Below, in pieces: positions 46,127 to 58,568 of a DNA stretch of 64,000 nucleotides (its first letter is position 1; each line of letters opens with the position of its first letter). Position numbers and translations under genes: made by a program. The stretch comes from Perkinsus marinus ATCC 50983 (lineage: Eukaryota > Perkinsozoa > Perkinsida > Perkinsidae). The stretch is taken from the NCBI RefSeq assembly GCF_000006405.1, contig NW_003215766.1, positions 65,382 through 129,381 on the forward strand, given 5' to 3'. The notes beneath the pieces were generated by a model. That model was given only the letters and a program-made list of their open reading frames with translations, did not search any database and had not been told where the DNA came from.

Positions 46127-47943
46127 ATGGTGGTACAGGTTCCTTTCGGAGCCGTGCCTAGCCACTCGGACAGTGACGATGAGAAGTTGGATAGTAACGT
46201 GGCCGACTCAATAACGATTGATGAGGCTATAGAGGCTGCTGACGGCTTCGGGAGGTAATTCGCTCTCTACTGCTCTCCACTCCTCGGTGTATGCGATGCC
46301 TTCTACCTCGTCCTCACGTAGGCTCTCATGGGTTTCATCCTCAGATACCAGAAGCGCATAACAGCGGCGATGGGCCTAGCGTGGGTCGGTTACGGTGCCG
46401 TCATGCTAAGCACGGTCTTCACTACTATGAGCCCTGGAACAGACGACAATTTCACGTCGATTCTTGATGAAGTGAGCTCATATAGACCTCTTTTATGTCC
46501 ATGAACATCACCGTAGTTCCCCACCGAGTGGCACAGTATTCTACGGTCAGCACCCTTCGTCGGGTCGATGGTCGGAACCCCTCTATGGGGTGTAGTGGCC
46601 GATCGATTGGGTCGTAAACCCGCAGTAGTGTCGGCATCAGCACTATGTGGCGTGTTCATGGCTGGTGAGTGCTTTGGGTGTAGTTTTCTTCAGCTCTCGC
46701 TTTCCAATCTACAGGTGCTGCAATCAGCTTCGGGACCATCAGCTTCTGGGTGTTTACTTTTTTATCCGGTCTGTTCTCAAGTGGCCTAGGATTGGTATCC
46801 TTCACCCTAGCTAGTGAGGTTTGGGGTCAACGAGCTAGAACTACCACTGGGAATGCTTTCCACATGTAAAACGTTCCTATCACTTGAATGTCTACGCTTC
46901 CTGTTCAGGTGCTTTACCGTAGGAATGCTATTCTGTATAGCATCTGCGTACACGTTATTATCCTGGCGATTGGTATGCATAGCTATATCTCTACTGTCAC
47001 TACCTACATGTATTGCCGTCCTATTTACGTGCCGGGAGTCACCAAGGTGTGTTCCGGAGGTACCTTATGTCCGCCTCCAAGTCTGTTTGCTCTCAGATGG
47101 CTGCTTGCTAATGGTAGGAAGACCGAGGCCGAGCATGTCATGAACTACATTGCTCGGTTCAACGCGTCCCCAACGTTGAATGTGAAGATATTCAGATTGC
47201 GACCTGCGGATACTGCAACAGCGTTGCCTATGAGGGGCTGTTTGGCGCATCTGAGATCCCTATGCTCGTACCGTCATCTCCGCCGTACTACCATTTTGCT
47301 CATGTTCATGTGGTACGCTACTGGGTATGCTTATTATGGTATCAATATGACTGCAGAGCACATTGGTAGCTCGGTGTATATCACGGCTACCATTTCTGCC
47401 GTTGCTGAGGTTCCTGGTTTCGTATTATCGATGTATGTGCTTGGTCTGGCACGGGTTAGTGGCTCGGCATTCTTCTTCTTCATGTTAGCCACAGCTGGCT
47501 ATCTGTGCATTCTTACGCCCCCCGACTCTGTCCTTCAGGTCGTTGTCGTGATGGTTGGTAAGGTTGCTTCCTGTGGTTGCTTTGCTTCTGTCTATCTCCT
47601 CTCAGCCGAGCTTTTCCCCACAAGTATGCGAAACAGTGGAACGGGTATATCATCCCTAGGTGCTCGGTTGGCTGCCGCTGTGGCCCCCGGTACAGTGGAG
47701 ATGTTCACCCCCATATCGCCGGCCCTGCCCCTACTGATATTCGGTAGTGTGGCTCTCTTAGGTGGTATTGCTTGTCTGTGGGGTATCCGAGAAACACTAG
47801 GGCATCCCATTTGTGAAACTGTGGGGGAGTTCGAAGCAACTGAGGCTGCATACTGGTCTTCTCGGTCGAGACAGAGGACAGAATCCCATGATGCTCCCGA
47901 CAGTGGAGTCGTTGAATTAGCAGAGACGAAAGATGCCATTTGA
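46127..47943 (+). CDS. SV2/SVOP/SLC22-type MFS transporter
   Basis: Twelve-helix organic-solute transporter of the sugar/organic-ion MFS branch. It starts MVVQVPFGAVPSHSDSDDEK with an acidic leader and the family phrase EAIEAADGFGR (as AVDAIGFGKFQ in SVOP). Helix 2-3 loop GVVADRLGRKPAVVSASALC. Then short introns and open segments to 46890, after which one long exon runs to TGA at 47941-47943: CRESPR-like PESPR region, LRRTTILLMFMWYATGYAYY, GINMTAEHIGSS, VAEVPGFVLSMYVLGLARVS, YLLSAELFPTSMRNSGTGIS (the PTxxRxxGxG motif), and WGIRETLGHPICET (the PETKG position). The joins between 46250 and 46900 are approximate. It diverges from the ZIP-like transporter across 140 bp. Confidence 0.85.
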
Positions 47944-48109
47944 GGGACTCCTCTACTCCAAGTAGGTTTCTGTTATTTTCTTATTAGCAGTTGTACACGT
48001 TTGCTTTGAATGCGCTCTCATTGAGCTGCTTATTCTTCTACTCCCGTTATAGTGCCGTGTTAGTCCCTCAATCCTACCCCCTCTAGTAGCATTGCGGCCT
48101 CCTGCTCAC

Positions 48110-49152
48110 ATGTCTGTGGTGTCGGTGACTGACGTTTCGTTGCTGGGAGAGAATCCTTGTAAAGCTTCCGAGAAGCTTTCTTTCGAGATTCAATTCGAAG
48201 CCTTGAAGGCGAGCTATGGGTTACTACTTATCGTTGCTCATCGATATGCCTCTTAGGAGCTCAAAGACGATCTCGAATGGGCCATGGTGTATGTGGCCGA
48301 CGCCAATGATTCGAGGTGAGGCAGTTCGGCATCGGGTTATTCTTGATAACTCTCGCTTGTCTCCAGCAAAGATCAGGAGCTTGACACCGTCGAGCTTGGT
48401 CCTGTCGAGGTCGCCACCATGAAGTTCACGTTTGAAGTAAGATGGGTTGTCAAGGTAGTCCTCTCATGGTCATGTGTACTTAGGCTCCTGCACCCGACCT
48501 GACGAAGGTTTCGAAGGAGGATGTGCTGGACGTTACTGGCCTCTTCATTTCTGCATCATATCAGTCCCGCGAGTTCTGCAGAATTGGCTTCTACTTAAAG
48601 CATGAGGTGAGCAGCTCCCCCTGCCCTTCAGCTATCTCCGGTGTTAGTACGATAATGAAGAAATGAATGACGAGCCTCCAGAGGAGATAGACTTTGCTCG
48701 GCTTCTGCGCAAGATGGATGTGGAGAATCCAAGAATTACCAAGTATGTTATCAACTGGGATGAGGAGAACGAGGAGTTGCAGCAGCCCTACCTGCCGGAT
48801 GCCTCAGCAGAGACGGTACTCTCGCTGATATGGTCTCGATTCATTAGTCGTTTCTCCTTTACAGGGGGATGATGGCGAGGTTGTTGATGAGGGAATAGCC
48901 TTCGACACTGCGGTGCCTCTCGATAAGGATGCTGAAGTTGAAGTTACTGACGATGAAGAAGGTCAGACTTGTAAAGACGCATTTGAGAATCATCATTGCC
49001 CATCCTTGGTAGAGCCGGACAACGGCGATGTGGAATGCAGTGAGCCTGATGATGCCCCCGTGGAGAACCTTGACCACACGGTGGCATCACAGGGAGGCGA
49101 AGCACAGGATCATATAGAAGTAGTTGCGAAGAAGCCTCGACTTGGTCATTGA
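48110..49152 (+). CDS. ASF1: Histone chaperone ASF1
   Basis: Binds histone H3-H4 for nucleosome assembly. The conserved core is complete over five to six exons: MSVVSVTDVSLLGENPCKAS, LSFEIQFEALKELKDDLEWAM, VYVADAND, QELDTVELGPVEVATMKFTF, PDLTKVSKEDVLDVTGLFIS, REFCRIGFYLKHEYDNEE, EEIDFARLLRKMDVENPRI and TKYVINWDEENEEL. An acidic tail of about 100 residues follows and ends in a basic KKPRLGH before TGA at 49150-49152. The intron after FEALK appears to use a GC donor (GCGAGC...TTAG); the alternative GT donor nine nt further on would insert ASYG into a normally invariant loop. Conserved residues for H3-H4 contact are retained as far as can be judged. Confidence 0.93.
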
Positions 49153-49756
49153 GTGGCTTGATATACGGGTCGTAGGCCGGGCCAGATGAGCTATCCAAAA
49201 TAGTCGGTGGCTCATCCGATGCTGTCGCGATGGATGTGGATGTTGCTGGAGGTTGACAGAATGATCAAGATGTCTAATACTTGCACATTCATTTAATTAT
49301 CACTGCATTTTCCGAGTTCGGATTCATGTTTTGTGTTTTGATATGCGCCATATCCTCGTAAAGAGTATACCGCATACACATCTGCGCAGAAGGAATTCAA
49401 CACTTTCACTAATTGGGGAGCCATGTAATTGCTTGTGACATCATCTCTGTCGATAAGAGGTACACTCGAATTCAAGAAGGATCAGGTATCTTATGTTACC
49501 CTTAGTGGAGGACCACTTTCTCAGTTGGTAGTGAATGTTGATCATCAGTTAATGATGTATAGCTCGAGTACAATATGTGTCCCCGCAGGAAAGTGTTTTT
49601 AAGCTTGTAGGGTAAATTGTGTGAGATACAGGTAGAAATGTGACAGATTTGTCTATGTTAAGATGAAGGTTTGAGAGGAGATTATCCGCCTCCCCCCACC
49701 CAGCAACACAAGCACACGAGAAATAATAAAACACTGTTTAGTCGAAAGGATAGCAG
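49153..49756. other. Intergenic between convergent ASF1 and HINT1
   Basis: No recognisable exon. Two convergent 3' ends should lie here. Confidence 0.4.
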
Positions 49757-50274
<518 letters not shown>

Positions 50275-50659
50275 GTACCTCAACTTTGACCACAAAAACT
50301 GCTGCGGTGAAAAAACTGAGCAAGTCACTAATTGCTTATCCCAACATACATGATGTTACCTCTCCCGCCAACCACCGCCAACCGTCTGGCAACGGGTAAC
50401 GTCAACGGCATCGATGAAGCTGACCCATTGAGCCACTGTGCCGACTAATAACGCAACAAAAACACTCTGGTTGGTGTACACCACCATCGTCACTACGTTT
50501 AAAAACTCACGGGCTTCCTCAAGGCGACTGAGATGAGACTAATAATTACATTCGCCCGACTACCTCTTCATAAAACTATGATTACTGGTGATACCAACCT
50601 TGCATATGATAATGATCATAAATACGAACAAACAAATCGAAAACAGGTCACGGCCGTCT
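50275..50659. other. Intergenic between fumarate reductase and HINT1
   Basis: No exon recognised. Contains the HINT1 promoter and the fumarate reductase 3' flank. Confidence 0.4.
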
Positions 50660-52181
50660 TTACAACTTGGATCTAGCTAGGCCCTTATCAGCGATCACTC
50701 TAACATTCAACGCTTGCATGTGGCGACTAGCCGATCTACCTGCCACGCGACCGAAGACTACACAGTCCAGCAGGGAACTGCCACCAAGACGGTTCTTGCC
50801 GTGGATGCCACCATTGACCTCACCAGCTCCGAAGAGGCCCTCGATAGGCTTGTCCTGTCTGAGGACGCGGGCATCAGTGTCGACCTTCAAGCCGCCCATA
50901 CAATAGTGGATAACAGGCGTCACGATGGCGACGTGGAAAGAGTCGTCGATATCAGTAGGGGTATTGTGATAGAACTTCTTACCCCATTTATCGTAGCTCT
51001 TACCGCTAGGATAAGCTGGGTAGCTGCCACCCTCAGGATCCTGCGCCATTTTCACTGCACATTCGTTATTAACCCTGAAACTGTCCTCCAGCACCTTGGG
51101 ATCGATACCAGTGTCGGCACAAAGATCGCGGCCCGACTTGTAGAATTTCATAAGACCTCTGCCTTTGTAATGCTTGCAGTGCCACTCGATCTCCTTCGAA
51201 GCTTTGGAGTTCAGCAGAAGACGGAATGGCCCTTTGTTCTTCCACATCTCACCGGTGACATAGTCCCTGCGGCCTAGCTCGTTGCAGAAACGTCTACCAT
51301 CAGCATCAACGAGGAGACCACCAACACCACGGAGTGCCTCTGCTGCCAAGAACTTCACCTTATTATCCGGCTCGTCAGGATGGACTAAACCTGTTGGATG
51401 CACCTACAGAATACAGCTGGATTGACCATACAGTGCGAATGAGTAATCTCACCTGAACCCATTCAAGATCAACTGTTTGACCTCCAATAGCTTGAGCCAT
51501 CTTGATACCATCACCAGTAGTATGCTCCCCATTAGTAGTCGGCAGATGGGCAAGGTCTGGTCTATGTTGCTTCAAGAGAGAACCCTCAGTGAAGTCAGCG
51601 CCAAAGCCACCAGTAGCCAATACGACGGCTCCGAACAGCTGCTGGGGCTTGCCATCTTTCACGTACTCACAACCAATCACTTCACCAGAGGTATCAGTCA
51701 GCAGCTTATCAACCTTGGCCTTCAGGATCATCTTAGCGCGATTCGGTTCTTTCTCGCAGATTTCCTCCAGCTTCTCCATAAGAGCATAAGTAATGGTCAT
51801 ACCAGGGAAACGAGCCTTCCCACGATGGGTACGCTCCATAGAGTGGCCGCCGAGTCTTGATAGCAATGACAAGTCAAGGCCAAATCTGTCGATGAGCCAG
51901 TCGACGCCATCAGCGCTCTCGTGGGTCAAAACCTTGATGAGATCAGGCCGTTCCGCGCCGCCTCTAAGGGAATCCTTCTCGAAGAGTTCCGGGCTGTCAG
52001 GAATGCCTTGCTTCCTCTGGGTGGCGGTCAAGGCCCCATTGATACCGGAAGTGGCCTTCGTGGAGTTACCACCACAAAATGACATCTTGTCAACGAGTAT
52101 AACACGTCCACCACGCTCTAGGACAGTGTGAGCAGCTGAGAGGCCGGCGAGGCCTCCACCAACGACGATAACGTGTTCCAT
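50660..52181 (-). CDS. Soluble FAD-dependent fumarate reductase (Osm1/Frd-like)
   Basis: Flavoenzyme that reduces fumarate to succinate, used to reoxidise cofactors at low oxygen and for ER oxidative folding in yeast. Two exons (51453-52181 and 50660-51403) joined across a 49-nt intron give 490 residues. FAD-binding start MEHVIVVGGGLAGLSAAHTV with GxGxxG; KMSFCGGNSTKATSGINGA; substrate-site block RLGGHSMERTHRGK; GGFGADF; catalytic region EWVQVHPTGLVHPDE; PVIHYCMGGLKVDTDARVL; FAD-clamp end GEVNGGIHGKNRLGGSSLLD. Key His, Arg and Asp/Glu positions are kept. Frame stays open upstream to 52451 with an ATG and an Arg/Cys-rich leader, which could be a targeting extension; I chose the ATG at 52181, where the Rossmann strand begins. 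It has no ApbE or cytochrome-b5-reductase domain, unlike the kinetoplastid enzyme. Confidence 0.92.
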
Positions 52182-52799
52182 AGTATTAGATGAAAAAGGA
52201 TATCCAGCTGAGCGTGGACCAATAAGGGCAATGAGGGCATCGCGGGAATTCATCAGTGACAAAGTAATACACACTTCTCCCCACTGCATCAATGCAAGGA
52301 ATATGGGAAGAGGCGTCTTCTGGTCAAGAATAAGCAGAACCTCGAACGGCTTACAGTCAAGGTGGTTGCAGCAAACTGGCCGCCTGCACGCATGCACACG
52401 AAGACGAGGCGTGGCGAGACACGATTGGCTGTGTGAACTCAAAAATGGCATATTCAAATAGTAATGGTATTATTATGATAAAGGGTGTTGATAAAGTACT
52501 CTAATTATACATATGATGACACACAGGCACAAGGGGGGAGCGACGATAACGATGGTGGTAGTGGTGCTAGCACTACGAGGTTGTTTCTAATGATGAATAG
52601 CATCACGATAGAACCCCGGTACGATGGGTCCTAAAACAATCGTTCAGAAAATGATAGAAATGTAATGCACAATGTAGATGAACTTGCAGCAGCTCGGACT
52701 GCTAGTATATCACAGACTGAGTTCCAGACAATAGTCACCATGGTGGAAGTACTACAGTAGCCTAGTCATCATTAACGACAACAACAGTGAAAGGACCAT
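52182..52799. other. Intergenic with possible N-terminal extension of fumarate reductase
   Basis: The left part may encode a leader for the fumarate reductase if its start is the ATG at 52451. The rest shows no gene. Confidence 0.35.
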
Positions 52800-55700
52800 T
52801 CATACGCCTGGACCCGATGGGCCACCAGAGTTCCCGTAAGCTGCAGCTGGTGATGGTGCCTTCGGTCCTGGAAATACTGCCTTGGATGGAATCGACGTAC
52901 CCCCGCCAACGGCATTGCCATAGTAGAACTGCTGATAGGGCGGCCGCTGCTGCTGTTGTTGCTGTAGAGACGGCGTCGCAGTAATAGAAGCTCCTTGCTG
53001 TGCCCGTATACCAGAGCCTTTCGGCGTAGTTGCTGTGCTATAGCCAGATCCCGAGCGATTATTGGCAAATATATTCTGTAGCATATTCTGGAGAACCGGC
53101 ATCGTCCTAGTTCCAGAACCTACTCCCCCTCCTGCAGCAGAAGCCGATGGAGAAGGTGATGCCGGCCCCGCTGGTGTCACACCTCCTTGATGCCGTATAC
53201 CAGCCGTACCATGCGTAAACTGTGTGAGTAAACTTTGGTACAACTGATTTAAATTACCGAGGTTGGCCCTACCCATTGGACCACCAGCAGCAGCGGCCGC
53301 TTGATTGCTGCCTTGCTGCCTTGCTATTGTTGACTGGGCACGCGGTGCTGCTGCTGCTGCTACTGCCGCTCCGGCTCGTTGCTGACCTTGCTGTTGGGAC
53401 AGCATAGACTGCAATAAGCTCTGTACTGCGGCCTGCGACATCTTCGCTCCAGTAGTCTGTGCACCTATTCCTTGACTAGCGCCTCGCTGTGGAATCGGCG
53501 ACGGAGCCTTGGTCCCGGAGCCTAGAGCCATCTTCAGCTGCTGCTCATTCTGCAGTCCCCCGGCCACTGACTGCATCTGACTCCGCTTAGCCATAACATA
53601 CTGTTGCATAGGCTGCTGCTGCTGCTGCTGTTCGTTGCCGCCTTGTTGTCTGACTGCTGTCGTTGCAGCTACTGTAGCATTCCTTATTGGCAACACTTGA
53701 GCTAGATGTTGAGGCTGTTGCTGTGGGTTGGCCGTTGCTGACGTCCCCTGATATGCTCCACCTGCTGAGTCCTTTCCCATCATCAAACCACTAGCTTCTT
53801 GCTGCCGTGGTCCTGCCGCAAACTGATGCGATGATGACTTCCCCATCACGTGCACGCCAGCTGCACAGCCGCCGGCTGCCACAGGCAACGTCGTCGAGAC
53901 TTTAATCCTTCTGTGATTCTCAGGCATTGGATGCTTCGTAGGAGCCACCTGAATAGGGGTAGATCCTAGTCTTGATAATATGGTGTATTACCTGAATGCC
54001 ACTACCATTATCGGTCCTTTGCTCCTTCATCTTATGGGCAGCAAAAGTCAATAATCTCATAGCCTCTGAGCCCATGCAAGAGCTCGGTTGCTTCACAGAT
54101 GCCCCTCCCATCGAAACTGAAGCATACTTCTGCAACGCCAGCAACGCGTTAGCATGAGCGTTCCTCAATGCTAGAGGCGACGTCGGTGACCCTATCGGGG
54201 GAGCTTCCCATTGCAAGACCCTCATCTCTCGGCATTCACTTGCACGTCTCCTCCGAGCAGCTCCCATTAAAGTGACAGCAGTAGTGAGCCATCGACAGGA
54301 ACTCTGATGGCTTGTAGTCGCTATGTACTCATCCCAAGCCTTCAGAGGCTCTGAGAAGCTCACTGGTATCGCCAAGCGGGACATAGATGCCCGCATAATG
54401 CTGCTGCACTGCCGACCACCACGACCACCACGCCGTCTTCTATACACCAGTGGTGATGATACACTAGTCGCAGATGAACTCTTTTGTATGCACTTCCGCA
54501 CCCTTGGGAGTCTCCATCGTGTTTGACCTATGCGGCTGTATGCCGAGTCACCGAGGCCCCTCCGTCGTCCGACTACCATTACAGATGACACCGACTTAGT
54601 CGGACAAAATGCAGCAAAGGTAGGAGTGGTGAGCCCTCTACGATAGTGGAACAACGCCAAGGCATCCTCCTGCTTCCCAAAGGGCTTCTCCAAACCTCCG
54701 TCGTTCACTTTGCTCAGAGTCTGCTCGACCACAGTAGGAGTGGCTTCATCAACGCTATGATCAGCTGACTGGTCTATATGGACGTCCACTGGCAAACCGA
54801 CCTGCCTCTGCTTCTCCCTGACCATGCCTTCTAGAGAGTCTCGCCATATCGTACCAGTAGGTGGGATCATAGGCCGCCGCTCAGTGAGCATCTCATTAGC
54901 ACGTCTAGCACAGGAGGAGTTAGAGCGTATCTTATCGTGACCAGCGATGCCCTCCATCGTACATCGCATACCGATCTCAACCGTCCGCCAGCTAACACCA
55001 TGGACCAGGCCAGTGACCAAATCCATAGAGTCATCCTGAAGATCGGCAGCGGCACTGCCACGGAGAACCTCTCTACGTCGCTCCACCATAAAATGAGTAG
55101 ACGAGCTCTTTTGGTCAAAGCACCGTGGTAAGGCCCGTGCCGAAGCCGCCAGTAGCAGTAGATTCTCCCTCTCATCCCAAGCCTCGGTGACCGGGACCAT
55201 ACCACCCTGCTGCTGTGCCGCTGTTGCCGCTATCGCTGGCTTCTTATACCGTCCTGGAACCTTCGACTTGGCAACTGCTGAGGGAATACTCTGTGGAGTC
55301 TTCACCACCGACTCCTGGTCCCCAACAGGGTGGGTAGACATCTCTCTGACCATCGCCGTAAAGAGGGCTGGTAGTCGTGCTCGAGCTGCCTCCGAGAACT
55401 GTATCTCATGCAGGAGCGTACGTTGGTTGCTCAACAACTCATTCATCCGCCACCGCGGCTCAGCGCCAGGATCAGGGAAGCCCACTACTCCCGGCACAAA
55501 CACTGTACTACAAACAGCAGCATCATCGTCGTGGTCGTCGCTGATAGAGGACATCACTGCTGGCCTAAGTATCGTAGAGCTGCTGCCAGACGAGGTGGCC
55601 GACTGTATCGGAGGACCTTTATCAGGCATCCACACCGCCGAAGCATCATTAAGACGGTCGATGATATCACGCAAGGGGTCAATCGAGGCTCGTGCCTCGG

Positions 55701-56250
55701 CAGCGTTAGAGTATTGAGATTCTTCATCAGAGAAGACGGCCTCATCACCGTGACGGTCCATCATCAAAATATCATCGGCTGAGGCCTTAGTAAGAGCAAC
55801 TGTTGGTTCCCCTTGACGCCGTGACTCGATACCATCAACCATCTTGCCCAACCTCACATGCTGCCCTCCTCCTTGCTCCTGTTGTTTCTTCCGTACCCGC
55901 CAATAGTCCTTCACTGCTGATGCTACCCGTCGGCATTGGGCTTGCTTGAGATCCCTCACCCCTACCACATCCGCATGGACCCACTTCATCTCAGCCAATA
56001 TCTGGTCATGCTGACCAGGCAGAAGACCAGTAGTAAAGTCAGGACCGGTGTACAACTTCGCACCGAGATATCCACGTTCCAATAGTACTCCGCCCATCTC
56101 GCCATCTCGGTTAATGGCCTCCCGCATCTCCATCGTTTGAATGTCCTTAACGATGGATCCGCCGACCCCAGAGTTCTGATGATGCCGAGCCCGTTTCCGC
56201 CTGTGATGGCTGCTCGCCGCCGCCGCCGCCGCTACCGACGACTGCGCCAT
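52800..56250 (-). CDS. Large Q/A-rich nuclear-type protein of unknown function
   Basis: Two exons (53992-56250 and 52800-53948) joined by a 43-nt intron give 1135 residues. The N-terminus is poly-Ala then basic (SSHHRRKRARHHQNS), a nuclear-localisation-like patch. The middle holds charged segments such as DQILAEMKWVHADVVGVRDL and RRVASAVKDYWRVRKKQQEQ, and a Trp-containing helix EAWDERENLLLLAASARAL that recalls SANT/Myb-like folds. The order of a conserved helix followed by a basic WRVRKK block and a Gln-rich tail resembles HSA-type chromatin subunits (EAF1/p400), but this is only a resemblance. The C-terminal third is low-complexity: Gln runs, poly-Ala and Pro/Gly/Ser. The downstream exon starts with GT. 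A transcription or chromatin cofactor is likely; the family is not proven. Confidence 0.7.
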
Positions 56251-57039
56251 GGAGGTGAACGATGGCGAATATGTCTGGCCATAAGACGATCATCGTTCGG
56301 AAACATAATAACGGCCCGAATTCGACACGAACTATACGGACAGGAAATGATGACGTAATACCCATGCAACATTACGAACCTAACGCTATAACCACGACAA
56401 CCCAGTGGTTGTGGAATATCGAAGTTCTATAGGCAATAGCACGATGCTCACCATGGGCTACATGTACCGATGGAATCACCGTCTATCCCACTCAACTACC
56501 ATATTCTACCCAGTGCTCGTATAATACCTTGTCAACACCAGTTACACCCATTCTCAGCAGTAGTAGGCTCTACCGTTGCCCTGACCACGATACGAAGGGT
56601 ACATGCTGCAATATTCCATTATGGAAGGATCCTGCGCTGTCGAGCTGATTCCCCTACCACTTGCTATCCGGCTTCCCAAACGCTCTACTACGTGCATTAG
56701 AGGTCCACTCAATGACTATGACACGGCGTGTGCATCAAGGCGGCCCTTCGAAGCAGTACCTTACTTGAAGATGCTTCCGTAGATATGATTTTTGGGTAGG
56801 TCTCGTCCCGAACAAGGATGAAAAATGGCCTAACCTTGGATTCTGTGGGAAATACAAAAAGAAAACATTCCTAAAAGAGTGAGTCGCGAGCGACAACCTA
56901 GCGGTTAACAGGAGTAAACAGCATGTGAAGCAATGTCAGCGGAAGGCGGTCGTTCTGATGGAAGGATTTTTCAAGAACATTTCACACCATCGCTCCGTCG
57001 AGTAACTCAGCGCTCGCCGAGACGATCGAAATAATTCTC
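56251..57039. other. Divergent intergenic between nuclear protein and eIF4E
   Basis: No recognised exon on either strand. Both flanking genes start here in opposite directions, so it should hold two promoters. Confidence 0.4.
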
Positions 57040-57514
57040 ATGGGCGCGCGCCATGAGACGACTACGGCTACTGGTTCTGGCCATGAGGAAATGAACGTAT
57101 CTCTCAGTATGAATCGAGGAGTTTCCGAGGCAATGTCTGGCACTACCGGTGCCGTCCTGTCGAGCGACGAGGCGGCGCACTTACCATCACATGGGGCTCT
57201 GGTAGAGTCCGGTACCACATCGTCAATCAGCATCACCTCTGATGATGAGGTGTGTTCGAGTAGAAGTGGGGCTAAACCCACTGGTAGACCCCCTCATCCA
57301 CTAGAGCGCACCTGGAGCTTCTGGCTCATGTACCAGGCACAGACTAAGGTAGTAGTAGTGCGAGTAGTCGTAGTAGCAATCATTGTTCTCAAGTTGAAAA
57401 AAAAAGACAACTGGGAAGGTACTCAAAGCGGGTATTGGATTTTACCTCTGTAGAGGACTTTTGGCGAGTGTTTAACAACGTATCTTCGCCTAGCCGACTG
57501 ACCTATGCTGACTA
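57040..57514 (+). CDS. eIF4E, first copy, partial (truncated at assembly gap, apparent frameshift)
   Basis: N-terminus MGARHETTTATGSGHEEMNV plus an acidic Ser-rich leader leads to the first eIF4E block HPLERTWSFWLMYQAQTK, followed by an intron and KDNWEGTQ. Compared with the second copy, this copy lacks one nucleotide in ACTCAAAGCGGG (second copy ACCCAGAAGCGGG), which shifts the frame and brings a stop soon after. DNA similarity continues almost exactly for about 90 nt up to the run of Ns. It could be a decayed tandem copy, the second allele placed in tandem by the assembler, or a base error. The leader differs from the second copy (GAKPTGRPPHP versus the GATTPLPSSSYYDIQSQHP stretch), which favours two distinct sequences. 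Confidence 0.55.
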
Positions 57515-57614
57515 NNNNNNNNNNNNNNNNNNNNNNNNNNNNNNNNNNNNNNNNNNNNNNNNNNNNNNNNNNNNNNNNNNNNNNNNNNNNNNNNNNNNNN
57601 NNNNNNNNNNNNNN
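57515..57614. other. Assembly gap (100 N)
   Basis: Exactly 100 N characters, the usual placeholder for a gap of unknown size. It falls inside the eIF4E duplication. Confidence 1.
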
Positions 57615-58568
57615 TACCACATCATCTTCAATTAGCATCAATTCTGATGAGGAGCCATGCTCAAGTAGTAGTGGCGCTACCACGCCTCTCCCATCATCTT
57701 CTTACTACGATATCCAGTCTCAACATCCATTAGAGCACACCTGGAGCTTCTGGCTCATGTATCAGGCACAGACTAAGGTAGTAGTGTGAGTAGTCGATGT
57801 AGTCATTGTTAATTGCAGGATAAGAAGGACAACTGGAAAGGCACCCAGAAGCGGGTATTGGATTTTACCTCTGTGGAGGACTTTTGGCGAGTATTTAACA
57901 ACGTATCTTCGCCTAGCCGACTGACCTATGCTGACTATAGTGTATTCCGGCAAGGCATTGCCCCGATGTGGGAGGATGAGACGTGTGCCAAGGGTGGCCG
58001 ATGGATAGTCTCAGTAGATCGACCCAATAGAAGGGGAGCTGCTTCGGAACACCAAAAGGAGGTATACCGTCCCATCAGCACATCGTCGTAATCCCGTTGG
58101 GCTTTCTTGTCAGAGTATCGACGAATCCTGGGTCAACATATTACTATCGTTGATCGGCAGTGCTTTCCCCAATCGTGACACTGGTGTAGATGCAGTGTGC
58201 GGCGCTGTGTGCTCTGTACGGAAGTATAATATACGTCTAGCTCTTTGGGTAGGGACCTCTGATAAGGATGAGGTCCTCCGGTTGGGAACTATCTTCAGAG
58301 AAGCTATTGCGTAAGGGAATCCCGACTTCATCATTATCTGCATAGTTAACACTTTAGGCCGTTGTTCGCCCCATTGAGTTCATCTGCTGAGGACAACTCT
58401 GAAGGGAACAGAACCCAGAAGCTTCAAGAGTCTCCTACCCGGCGGCCTCCCTCGAGCATGTCGTTCGAGTACTTCACTAAGGACCCCTCGCACGTTGCAT
58501 TAGAGCTGTCTCTGACCACTACGACTGATGATGAGGATGACGATGGTCAGAATGACTCTCAGGCCTAG
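57615..58568 (+). CDS. eIF4E: Translation initiation factor eIF4E (5' end lost in gap)
   Basis: Cap-binding factor. Reading after the gap: an acidic Ser-rich leader, HPLEHTWSFWLMYQAQTK, then across a short intron DKKDNWKGTQKRVLDF and TSVEDFWRVFNNVSSPSRLT, YSVFRQGIAPMWEDETCAKG with GGRWIVSVDR (both cap-stacking Trp positions, W-F-W and MWED, are present), then after an intron SIDESWVNILLSLIGSAFPN, VCGAVCSVRKYNIRLALWVG and DEVLRLGTIFREAIA, and the last exon SSMSFEYFTKDPSHVALELS with an acidic tail, stop TAG at 58566-58568. The dorsal surface V-x-D-F-W motif that binds eIF4G is retained. The N-terminal start is in or before the gap. Confidence 0.9.

Noticed and set aside
54867-55717. Long secondary frames on both strands inside the large nuclear protein gene
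   Set aside because: They are shadows of the 2.3-kb exon; no independent start, splice or family evidence.
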